Source of the DNA: Notospermus geniculatus
Taxonomy: Eukaryota > Nemertea > Pilidiophora > Heteronemertea > Lineidae
Assembly (NCBI GenBank): GCA_002633025.1
Contig: NMRB01000010.1
Span: forward strand, 943,503-1,007,502
Length of the DNA stretch: 64,000 bases
Reading direction: 5' to 3'
Shown here: positions 44,644-56,500 of the stretch, one piece after another
Numbering within the stretch: position 1 is the first letter of the stretch
How the letters are laid out: the number at the start of each line of letters is the position of its first letter
Translations under genes and position numbers: made by a program
The notes under the pieces: generated by a model
What the model saw: only the letters and a program-made list of their open reading frames with translations
Database searches by the model: none
What the model was told of the DNA's origin: nothing

Positions 44644-44650
44644 GGGCTTA

Positions 44651-44801
44651 GGCTGCTTTTCCACGAGACGTTTGCGGACGCGGTTTCGGTGGCGGGAGCG
44701 GGTGCGGGTGAAACAGCTAATGGGAAATACGTTGGATCGATTTTTTCCACCCGCGCCCGCCTCCTATTCCGCGCCCGCAAACGTCTCGTGGAAAAGCAGC
44801 C
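44651..44801. mobile_element. 151-bp Harbinger-like MITE, TTA TSD
   Basis: Ends GGCTGCTTTTCCACGAGACG and CGTCTCGTGGAAAAGCAGCC are perfect inverted repeats flanked by TTA (44648-44650, 44802-44804). TTA/TAA 3-bp targets are typical of PIF/Harbinger. GC-rich interior. Its left TSD overlaps the right TSD of the adjacent foldback, so it landed directly on that junction or the reverse. Confidence 0.9.
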
Positions 44802-44829
44802 TTATGGTGGGCACCCGCCGAGTTTGGCA

Positions 44830-45300
44830 GTGGAAACATCGGTAAACAAACGCACGTGGTCCTGTTACTAAAAATAACCGCGCCCCGCGAAATCTCGCGA
44901 GAGGTCGCCACGATCGCAATTTCATGAATTTGGCAGAACTTCGCAAACTTTCTAAAAACTTTTTAGAAAGCGATTTTATTTTCGTCCAGTTGCTCTTTTC
45001 TTTTATTTCATCGATTCATACGATAAATAAACGACTGAAGATAAAAACAGTACATTGATTTCAACTTTTGTACGCAGTATTTACGAAATTTTTTGCTCTG
45101 AACTTGGCTGGTCTCTCGCGGCACTTCTCAGCTCAGCTGTCGTCTGTCTGACGTCTGCGTGCGTGGCGTGAGTGCTTGCACGTGTGTGCACTGCCGCCAC
45201 TCAGCCGTGTCGATGTCAGCTGAGTTGCACGCCACACACTTGCCAAGTAATGTAGTAAGCGCTAGCGGTGCGTTGCACCATAGAAAGATAACTTAGTGAA
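44830..45300 (+). promoter_or_regulatory. candidate CpG-rich promoter of the TPC-like gene
   Basis: CpG-dense compared with its surroundings, with the palindrome TCTCGCGAGA at 44893-44902, an element found in many CpG promoters of animals. It lies 1.7 kb upstream of the start codon of the TPC-like gene. No transcript evidence; orientation unknown from the palindrome. Confidence 0.35.
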
Positions 45301-45445
45301 AATTTTGTAAATTTTCTTGAATTTCAGTTTCCTAAGCTAGGACGTCTGACACTGACAGTGTCGTCCACAGTGAGTGTGACTGTGACTGTCTCTTGTCATG
45401 ACATCGAGTCATTTGAGTGTCACTGTGTCAGCAGCAGTGTGTGAT

Positions 45446-46173
45446 CACAGGAACTTGTACCGTTAATTACGGGGGTCCTACCCCCTATATATATAATACA
45501 GACAAGGAATGAAACACCTGCCTTTTCCTGTACATGAATAGGAATGATCCGATGTCCCGTCGATTAAACACCGTTTTCACGGTCATATTCACTTTTAATC
45601 CACAAACAATGGCGTTCTAATCCATCCATACAAACCAAACATTCATATCAACACATTGGTTTTACCATCAACGGGTGATTTCACATAATTTCAACACAAA
45701 ATATCCAGAATTTTCGAAAAATTGACACAAGAAACTCGCGAACTTCAGAACGAGGCTCAACAGGCAGCGCCGCCACAAAACACGGCGGCTTACGAAAACA
45801 ACCCAGTTGCTATTCACTGATTGTTTTCGTAAGCCGCCGTGTTTTGTGGCGGCGCTGCCTGTTGAGCCTCGTTCTGAAGTTCGCGAGGTTCTTGTGTCAA
45901 TTTTTCGAAAATTCTGGATATTTTGTGTTGAAATTATGTGAAATCACCCGTTGATGGTAAAACCAATGTGTTGATATGAATGTTTGGTTTGTATGGATGG
46001 ATTAGAACGCCATTGTTTGTGGATTAAAAGTGAATATGACCGTGAAAACGGTGTTTAATCGACGGGACATCGGATCATTCCTATTCATGTACAGGAAAAG
46101 GCAGGTGTTTCATTCCTTGTCTGTATATATATAGGGGGTAGGACCCCCGTAATTAACGGTACAAGTTCCTGTG
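45446..46173. mobile_element. 728-bp foldback element (near-perfect hairpin)
   Basis: Two arms of about 350 bp are inverted copies with almost no mismatches, separated by a loop of about 20 bp (ACCCAGTTGCTATTCACTGA). Ends CACAGGAACTTGTACCG and CGGTACAAGTTCCTGTG, flanked by GTGTGAT (45439-45445, 46174-46180), a 7-bp TSD. No protein-coding frame of note. The near identity of the arms suggests recent origin or gene conversion between arms. Confidence 0.93.
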
Positions 46174-46603
46174 GTGTGATTGACGTGTCGGTCAGGCCAG
46201 GGGCTGATTTGAAGTGAAGAGCATACAAACATAACACTCGTGACTCGCAGGACTGAGGATGTGCTCAGCAAGTCACAGCATGGACACAGCAGAAGCAGTG
46301 ACCAGTTCGTGACAGTTGATGAATGAAGTGCAAGTGGATAAGCATCACACTATCATACAGTGTAGGCTACAGTACAGTAGCCCTAACTGGGGATGGGCTG
46401 CTAGCTGTCATCAAAGTCAACAATGACTGTCACTGCGATTGCTGAGAGAGGAAGGGCCAAATATGCAAACAACTTTATAAGACACGAGCCATGAAATCCT
46501 GTTGTGGTACTTAACAATATGATCATCTTGTTGCTGTTGATGAGGAATTGATAATTTGAAGAGAAGGAATTTGTGTATATTTCTCCCAACTTCATCGCTC
46601 AGA

Positions 46604-47512
46604 ATGGATTCACGGCCATCCTCTTCTAAAATCACTAAAGTGATACAAGTAGAATGTGCACTAGAGATTTCAGAGTCCCCTTCAGACCATCATAGCTCTG
46701 AAGAAAAGACTTCGGATGAAGTACATGTATTGCCTGATATTCCGATAGAAAATGAACAGGTTTCAGGGTTAAAACGGTTGTCAAAGTTACCAAATCAGGA
46801 CAGTCAGGATAGTGGAACTGGTGGAAGTTTGGAAAACTCGAATGAGTCTTTGAAAGATGTCAACTTAGTAAGACAAAGTAGTGTCAGTAGCTATAAGGAT
46901 GTGTTTGATGCTGCAGCTCTGGCTAGTAATATGCCAAAACCGTTGTATATATCGGAATCGGAATCTCAAGCAGACAGTGCAAAGGATGTTGAGGACAAGA
47001 ATGGTAATGAGTCCCACTCATGTCATTCAAGCCTAACTGATCTTCAGGTACAGAGTCCGCAAACTGTCTCAGATTGGGTGGAACTTGTGCCAATGGTTAT
47101 CGCTGCCAGTGAAGAGAAGGTGAAACTGGAAAGACTTGGTAGTGGGCGGGGCACAGGTCCAGAATCGGCAGACAACACAAAATTGCCTGGTCCACCTAGT
47201 ATTCAAGTGGGAGGTTTCTTAGGAACTTCAAATGGCAGTTCAGGAAGAACGGAGTTTTCAGTTGGTCCTTTAGATTGTGAGGATGGATTGACCATAGAAG
47301 TGCCACAGATAGGAAACTCTGTTAGTCACAAATTTCAAAACAAGGTGGAGCCTTTTGTTGATAAGGATGATGACAGCAGTGTTGAGAAACAAAAACCTTT
47401 CAAACATAAAGAGCCACATTTGTTAAGCGGAGGATGGAGATCTTCATTGGAAAATTTAGGAACCCTAGGATTACTGATGCCTGTTATTCCATTGGTACCA
47501 GAGGTACGCCAG
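46604..47512 (+). CDS. TPC-like exon 1 (303-codon disordered N-terminus)
   Basis: Starts at ATG 46604 (MDSRPSSSKITK), the first Met of the frame in reasonable context; an upstream TTG would only add a non-ATG extension. Ends CGCCAG|GTAGGT in phase 0. Rich in Ser, Asp, Glu and Asn with no recognisable fold, for example NQDSQDSGTGGS and DKDDDSSVEK. Far longer than the N-terminus of known animal TPCs. It continues in frame into exon 2. Confidence 0.82.
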
Positions 47513-50500
47513 GTAGGTTTGCCATTTAGCTTTCAATCCAAACAAATACAGCCGATCACAGATCAGGGCCGACCGAATCGAAACTCCGATAGCACTAACA
47601 GGGCCTAACAGAGAAACTCTTTAATGGTAAAAGGCATTGCATACCTCTCTGTTAGGCACTGTTAGTGCTATCGGAGTTTCGATTCGGTCGGCCCTGATCT
47701 TTTACTAGCTGCTGTGTGTTGTGTGGCATGGTCGCTTATAAAATGTTGCTCCATTTGAGAGGCCAGTGAGGATGGAATTCATCAAGGATGTTATCCCTGT
47801 CGTGAAATTCAGCAGCCCAATGTTCTCCTAGTCTCTGAGATTTATATTTTTTTCATTTCAGGCAGAGACACTGTCTAATAGACTCAAACTCCTGCAGGAA
47901 GATAATTGTGATCTTATCTTGGCTGCTGCTCACATCGATGATGCACTAAAGGGCAGGTGAGTCATACTCCTCCCCACCAATCAAAAGCTGAGCAGTCAAG
48001 GTCTGAAGCTCACAAAAGCACTGTATTGAAGGTCATCCATCTGTGCCACTCTGTCAAAAGCCCTGATTTGCCAGGACATTCAATATACACCTAATCCATG
48101 GCAGAAAAACTTATTGGTAGTTTTCATGATCCTCCTGACTTCATGGTTTTCCTTATTTCAGGGGAACGTATGGAAAAGCCAGGAGTCTTTTCAAGTCAAA
48201 AGCCCTACAGCGAGTGTTCAAGATAATAGATAGTAGATGGTATCGCTGGATCTTGTTTCTCACCATCTTGACACATAGCCTTCTTGTTGTATTTGAACCA
48301 ACACAAGTTCACATTCTCCCTGGACAGTAAGTTGGCTAGTTCATTCCTTTCCCATCATGGCCATTGTCTCATGTCATGTCAGTTTCACTTTAAAGTTTAA
48401 TTGGAAGAACTGTAGTGCGCTTCATAAACTTTATCATAAAATATGTAGTATTTAGTTTCATACAGTGCCCATTTGTTTCTGAAGACAACATTTCATTCAC
48501 AACTCAAACTGGTCCTAATCTGTCCGTATCACTTTATTTTTAGAATGCATCCTGCTGTAATCGCCCTGGAGATTGTCTGTGTAACAATATATATCGTTGA
48601 TGTTGTTCTCAACTTACACTTCTATTCATGGAAATGGTTCTGGCACAAAGAGGAGAACTTATTCTTGAGGTATTGGTCTTGTGAACTATCGCTGCTGGAC
48701 ATGTCTGCGACTTAAGGTTTCCTTCAAAGTCTTGCCTGAACTTTCTGCACTCTTCATCTAGTCCATAATTGTCTTTTTGGGGCTGTGCGAAGTTACTCCA
48801 ATAAAGAGTGCGTACATGTACATGTATATCTGTAAGTGTCATCCTCAGCTACCGTATGTTCATGTTAACCTTATGTGTCATTGGTGGTTATGTCTGTAGT
48901 TTGAATTTTTTTAAATTTCAGGGCAGAATTTGTGCTGGTGTGTATGTTCATTGTTGACTTGATCATGCTTGGCATCCAAGAAGCATTAGCAATGGTAAGT
49001 TTGAAAAATCTAAGTTTTACATTTGAAATTACTGATTTTGTCTTGCTGCAAATTTTGACTGTTCTTTTGGATATATCAATTCTAAAAGGAATTTGCATTA
49101 CTCAGTTGGGTAATACTCAAGATACGTATTACTTAACATTGCCACAAAGATATATGGACTATCTGCAAAAAATGTTGTCCTGACGTAACTTAGTAAGGTC
49201 AACCTGATGAGAAATCTTGTTCATGTCTCTCATAGAGCACTTTCTCTTCTACTATTGTCCTGCAAATTATGTGTTAATTGATACTTTCCAACTTTTAAAG
49301 CCCATTCGTCTTACGAGTAAGTAATCCTCAACATGTGCACTTTTCATTTGTACTTGTAGGCTTGCAGTCTGTATTGCTGTTGCATCTTAACTGCTTGCAT
49401 GGCGAGAGTAGGTTACACATCAATGTTTGTGAAGAATGTCTGTGTCTCTGGAACTGGGCATTGCTTTGGCATGCTTCTTGATTTGAGAGAATCGAACGTA
49501 GATACAAGTACTTAGATGAAAATACAGTGTAGATGTACATGTAGGAGAATCTTTGAGTGGATCTAAGTTGTGGGACAAGGTGCAGGTGTCAATGATCTCC
49601 TTGCTCGTTCTGGTCTTCTCTGATTGAACTCATACTGTCTAGCTATTACTGTTATTTTGTAAGATTTTGCTTTGTTTTCTGTGGGCAAGTACTTGCTTTT
49701 TGTCATGGATGAACTTTCTCTCTGTTACCCTTGTGTTCCTCCCTTCGCCCTTTTGAAAGTCGACATTGATCCTTGTCATAAAGTCAAAAGATGTAAATAA
49801 GGAATCTTTGATGGAGATTGCCTGAACTTGTAATTACAGTTAGAACAAGGTATCAGCTGGTGACAGCTTCTGTAGGATGCTCCTCCTCTCAAAATTGTTG
49901 ATTTCTTCTTCAGAGATTAGCACAGCCTTTCCGTTTATTGCGTCCATTCTTGATTGTGTGCAAAGCCAAGAATATCGCACACATGTTTGAAGTCAGCATA
50001 TCAATAGCGATGAGTTTGGGCAAGGTAAGAAATCTAAGGTTCTGGAGACTGTCATCAGTCATCTGGTGTCCTGAGGCTGTCCACCCAGGATGGCAGCCAA
50101 CGGTGTCATATCACCTTTAGCCCCAGAACCTATTGCTTTTGACAGTATTAGGACCAAAACCATGGCTATTGGTCTTTGTGTGATCTTATAAGGGTGCATT
50201 TTCTCTTAGGCTGCAGAATATCTGTGATAATCATTGGCAGTGATGAAAATGATTGATACCTCTTCCTTTTAGGCTTTATTCGTCATGTTAGCATTCCTGT
50301 TGGTGTTCTCAGCGATAGGCGTCCATCTCTTCATGGATGACTACACCTTCACGAGTTGTGAAAGTACAAATCTACAAGAGAACTCCACCGAATGCCAGCA
50401 GTTTGAGGCACATTATAGTGGGTAAGACACACTATTCCCGTAATCGATCCACACTAACACTCGTAGAAAAACGATTTACAATGGTTGTTAATACACCATA

Positions 50501-53500
50501 TAAGAAGTGAAAGCGATGGCAAGACTTAGGCTTGGGTAGACACAGATCGAACTGGTAGTGAAGAACACTTGTTGCAGCATTCCTTGATTCCATTCCCAAT
50601 GCTCTTGAGTATTTGGATCAGAATGGCATTCATGTGTATTCTGTATTCTTCATGTATGTTGTTTTCCTGATAGCCCTAACTTTACCCTTGTAGTAACCCA
50701 TCTAACGACATAACATGTGGGTGTAGAAACCTCTCCTCTACATACATAGGGTATGTATACATATTTAGACCCTGGCGACTAATCTGACAATTAACCATTA
50801 ACATAACTGCATGAGTGGCTGTGGAAGTGGAATGAACCTGTGATGTTCAAACTACATGTACATTTAAACTGTATCTTTTCTATTTCAGTGTGTACAATAA
50901 TGTTGGACTTGGAGTAATCCGTTTATTTGTCTTGCTGACAACTGAAAATTACCCTGTAAGTCTCCCCTTTCTTCAGTCGTGTCCTAGCTGTTTTAGTGAA
51001 ACTGCTGCTGTGGCACAATAACAATTTGTGCAACCAAAATCATAAACTAATTTTATTCATTTTGTCCAATGCCTGTGCTGCTTTAATTATAAAACACTTA
51101 GTAATTCTCAGATCGTTCTCTGATTTCAGGACTTCATGTTACCAACTTTCAAACGCAACAATTTCAATTTTATCTACTTTGGACTTTTCCTCTATGCTGG
51201 TGTCTTCTTCTTGACTCCCATTCTTGTCGCCATTATCGTCGACAGGTACTGGTAAGTACCAAATACTTGTCTCTAAAACTTCATGTCGATCTTTGATCAG
51301 CCTCCAGTGATAGCAAATGGTGAGATCTGTGACCCAACAAGGTATGGTGGCCTACACTGAAGTGTCTGTACTGCTTAAACCAAGTCGATGCCTTCAGGTT
51401 CTTATTGTAAAGAAGACAATTGTCTTTCCAGGAAAGTTGCCAAACTTCATGTGAAGAAGGAAAGGTCAAGGGAACGCAAGGAGTTGGCAAAAGCTTGGAA
51501 CATCTTGGATGCATTTGATGAAGGTGCATTACAGATTAATGACCCCAAAATCCACACTTTGCTCCAAATTATCAGACCAGAGGTAAGGGCAAATCATTTG
51601 ATTTCAATCTTAAATTTGATTGAATCATGAGGCATAGATTCCCCATGTAGTATTGAGTGTTTTGTGCGTTAAGGTGTAGAGCCCTAAAAGGAACTTCGTG
51701 CTGTTGAAAATTGCTCTCTCCCAATGGTGGAGTACCGGTGTTTTTGATTTGTGTCTTTTCAGCTCAATGAAGAAGAAATCCATATCTTAATAGATTACAT
51801 CGATGAAGATGGAGACGGCGAAATTGACACTTTTGAATGGACCACGAGGCTAACTGACGCCCTTCAGTACTCGTTTGCACAAGAGCGTGCTGAGGAAAAG
51901 CTCCTGAACGTGAGGTTTTATCCAATGTATTGGCCGCCTATCACTAATACACTTTCACTTACGTCCATCTGAGTTGTCAGCCTTGCATTCAGTCATTGTA
52001 AGCCATTCCCTTGTCTTAAGGCATTCATGCTTATTTCAGTTTTGGAGGCTTGTGGTACATCAGTGCAGTGAGTGCTTTCAGTTGGCCCTACTAGGGAAAA
52101 GGATGTACCGGTATCTGACTGTGGTTTCTATTCTTCAGGCCCCTCCACGCTCAAAGCTTGCTGAAAAACTGCACAGATTCCTTCACAAGTCAGCTGTGTC
52201 CAGAGGGATTATTCTCCTGGTGGTCATTTACCTGTAAGTACCGTATGTTTTGGTACAGATTTGGCTCACCCTTCAATCTGCAATGTCCATCAGAAGAGAG
52301 TGAACTGAACTGCGTGATAGGAATTCCTTTGCTGTTATCTTGGTGGTTGGATGAGGATTTTCTAACTTGTGAATTTCTGTACATGTATTTCAGATTGCTG
52401 TTCTTCATACACTGGGCCAATATGCCCTCAGCTGCTATTTTAGCCATTCATGTTTTGAAGTCGGTGATTTCGATGCTATTTTTGGTGAGTGTTGAATGAA
52501 AACCAAATGATAATGTTCATCGTTTGAAGAGTTCGCATCCCTTTTCAGTTGGAACTTTCTGTGAATTTAACCTTGAAAATAAGGACATCTCTTCATTTGG
52601 GAGAAGTTTGAGTCTAAACCAGGTCTGATTTAGTTCTTTGTCGGTTTCAGGTGGAGGGTATTTTACGCCTAATAGCTGATGGGAAGACAATCATCTTCAT
52701 CTACAGGGAGGAGATCCTCGATATCGTGTTGACTTTCATTGCATTCATCTCCAACATATTGTGGTACCTTGTGCCATATGCATTCTCGGTTAATGATATG
52801 ACCACGTACCGTGGAGCTCTTGTTGTCCTTTCCAGTCTGGCTGTACTTTCTCGCTTTGCCTTCAACTCGAAAGCTGCAAAGACGATTCTAACAATCGTTG
52901 GGCAGATTGCACCAGTGATGTTTGACTTGACTGTGATGGTACTGTTTGTTTTGTGAGTATTATTCACTTGAAGTTAATGTGAAATTGAAATAAATTCTCT
53001 TCAGAAATTTGTATGCCTTGTAAATTTTCTGGTCATGATTGAGACATTGCAGACTAAGGTATGGATCTCTTTTTCAGATATTTCTTTGCAATCCTTGGTT
53101 TAGAAGTTTTCTACGGTTGGGTATCTAACGCTCATACTGATGCTCATTATGCCACTTATTATATGGCTGTGGTTTAGGTTTTGATACATTCGGGTGAGTG
53201 AGCTAACATTACAATGAAAATCATTTGGTTGAATTGTTTTCATTTTAACTCGGTGAAGTACCAGTTGCTCTGTGAAGTGTGGTATCATCTTTATGTGACG
53301 CCAGTGCATTTAAATACGTGATGCCATGGTTGCATCATGATGTCATAGACCGAAATTCTGTCTATCACAAGAAGAGGTTAACCTGCAAGTTATATGTTCT
53401 GTTATCTGTTGTAGGTGCGCCATGTTGGTGTTGTTCCAGATTCTGACCACCAGTAACTGGCATGACATCATGAATGATGTTATGTTGAATGTCCACAGTG

Positions 53501-56500
53501 CCGCCGCTGTCTATTTCATACCATGCTTCTTCATTCTTGACATGATGATCATGAAGTGAGTACATGTACTTTGCTATTCTGTTTCCAATCTGTTTCGTGC
53601 AAATTCTCTCAACTGTCACTGTATTGCATGACCCTCCCTGTTTTGCAGCCTTGTCGTGGCAATAGCCATCGAAGCATTCAACAAGTTTGTTCCTACAACT
53701 CCCGATACAACCAAAGATAACAATGAGGTAGGTGTTGCTTATTGAACACCATGATTCATTCTGCACCAAGTGTTGCACACGACTTCTGTGAGATTCTTCG
53801 TCAGAAGTTGCTCAGCTGTACCATACAACCGATAGAAATGGGTGACCATTTTTGGATTTGAAGTTAGAACTTCTCGGCTGAATTGAAAGGAATGCCGCAA
53901 ACTTCTTTTTCCTTGATACCACATGTAGAAAATGTGAAAGAGCAAGTGATAAAAGTTTTTGTCTGTTTTTTCAGCAAAGCTTTGGTGAGAAAGCAAAGAC
54001 AAGGTTGAACCAATGGTTTGCTTCATCTAGGGTAAGTAGCAGTTTGCAAAACCATTGCATTCATAGCCATGCAATGTTTTCCAAGTTGCTCTTAGGGCAA
54101 CCACCACAACCAAAATCAGTTTTTCTGGAAAAAAAATTGTCCTGAAAAGAGTTCAGACTTTCATATCGTTGACTGATGAACTCGCTCATCTTGTGAAATT
54201 TCAGGAAAAACCCAAGTTAGAGCGCAGAACGTCCCTCGCTGAGAAAAACATCGAGCGATGGCCAAACATGTGCACTTTTCATTTGTACTTGTAGGCTTGC
54301 AGTCTGTATTGCTGTTGCATCTTAACTGCTTGCATGGCGAGAGTAGGTTACACATCAGTGTTTGTGAAGAATGTCTGTGTCTCTGGAACTGGGCATTGCT
54401 TTTGCATGCTTCTTGATTTGAGAGAATCGAACGTAGATACAAGTACTTAGATGAAAATACAGTGTAGATGTACATGTAGGAGAATCTTTGAGTGGATCTA
54501 AGTTGTGGGACAAGGTGCAGGTGTCAATGATCTCCTTGCTCGTTCTGGTCTTCTCTGATTGAACTCATACTGTTTAGCTATTACTGTTATTTTGTAAGAT
54601 TTTGCTTTGTTTTCTGTGGGCAAGCACTTGCTTTTTGTCATGGATGAACTTTCTCTCTGTTACCCTTGTGTTCCTCCCTTCGCCCTTTTGAAAGTCGACA
54701 TTGATCCTTGTCATAAAGTCCAAAGATATCAAAAAGGAATCTTTGATGGAGATTGCCTGAACTTGTAATTACAGTTAGAACAAGGTATCAGCTGGTGACA
54801 TCTTCTGTAGGATGTTCCTCCTCTCAAAATTGTTGATTTCTTCTTCAGAGATTAGCACAGCCTTTCCGTTTATTGCGTCCATTCTTGATTGTGTGCAAAG
54901 CCAAGAATATCGCACACATGTTTGAAGTCAGCATATCAATAGCGATGAGTTTGGGCAAGGTAAGAAATCTAAGGTCCTGGAGACTGTCATCAGTCATCTG
55001 GTGTCCTGAGGCTGTCCACCCAGGATGGCAGCCAACGGTGTCATATCACCTTTAGCCTCAGAACCTATTGCTTTTGACAGTATTAGGACCAAAACCATGG
55101 CTGTTGGTCTTTGTGTGATCTTATAAGGGTGCATTTTCTCTTAAGGGCGGCGCACACGAGCGACAATTCTGACCGATTTGTCGGCCGACTTGGCTTCCGA
55201 CCGCCAAAGCGACAAGATTTGGCGCTTCTGATTGGCTGGTGTCTAGTCGCACCACCAGTCTCGTCGGCGGTCGCCCAGATTTAGTCGCTCGTGTGCGCCG
55301 CCCTTTAGGCTGCAGAATATCTGTGATAATCATTGGCAGTGATGAAAATGATTGATACCTCTTCCTTTTAGGCTTTATTCGTCATGTTAGCATTCCTGTT
55401 GGTGTTCTCAGCGATAGGCGTCCATCTCTTCATGGATGACTACACCTTCAGGAGTTGTGAAAGTACAATTCTACAAGAGAACTCCACCGAATGCCAGCAG
55501 TTTGAGGCACATTATAGTGGGTAAGACACACTATTCCCGTAATCGATCCACACTAACACTCGTAGAAAAACGATTTACCATTGTTGTTTGTACACCATAC
55601 AAGAAGTGAAAGCAATGGCAAGACTTGGGTAGACACAGATTGAACTGGTGGTGAAGAACACTTGTTGCAGCATTCCTTGATTCCATTCCCAATGCTCTTG
55701 AGTATTTGGATCAGAATGGCATTCATGTGTACTCTGTATTCTTCATGTATGTTGTTTTCCTGATAGCCCTAACTTTACCGTTGTAGTAACCCATCTAACG
55801 ACATAACATGTGGGTGTAGAAACCTCTCCTCTACATACATAGGGTATGTATACATATTTAGACCCTGGCGACTAATCTGACAATTAACCATTAACTTAAC
55901 TGCATGAGTGGCTGTGGAAGTGGAATGAACCTGTGATGTTCAAACTACCGGTACATGTACATTTAAACTGTATCTTTTCTATTTCAGTGTGTACAATAAT
56001 GTTGGACTTGGAGTAATCCGTTTGTTTGTCTTGCTGACAACTGAAAATTACCCTGTAAGTCTCCCCTTTCTTCAGTGATGTCCCAGCTGTTTTAGTGAAA
56101 CTCCTGCTGTGGCACAATAACAATTTGTGCAGACAAAATCATAAACTAATTTTATTCATTTTATCCAATGCCTGATGCTGTGCTGCTTTAATTATAAAAC
56201 ACTTAGTAATTCTCAGATCGTTCTCTGATTTCAGGACTTCATGTTACCAACTTTCAAACGCAACAATTTCAATTTTATCTACTTTGGACTTTTCCTCTAT
56301 GCTGGTGTCTTCTTCTTGACTCCCATTCTTGTCGCCATTATCGTCGACAGGTACTGGTAAGTACCGAATACTTGTCTCTAAAACTTCATGTCGATCTTTG
56401 ATCAGCCTCCAGTGATAGCAAATGGTGAAATCTGTGACCCAACAAGGTATATGGTGGCCTACACTGAAGTGTCTGTACTGCTTAAACCAAGTCGATGCCT

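Larger units (their letters stand above)
49332..54266 (+). repeat. 4.9-kb tandem duplication, copy A
   Basis: Direct repeat of 54267-59276, covering TPC-like exons 6-19 and part of exon 20. Starts CATGTGCACTTTTCATTTGT and is cut at GATGGCCAAA inside exon 20, where sequence jumps back to CATGTGCAC with about 2 bp of microhomology. Copies differ at a low percentage plus element insertions and one deletion. Confidence 0.95.

Noticed and set aside
46556-46603. Upstream extension of TPC-like exon 1 to a TTG at 46556
   Set aside because: TTG is not a usual eukaryotic start; the in-frame ATG at 46604 is preferred.
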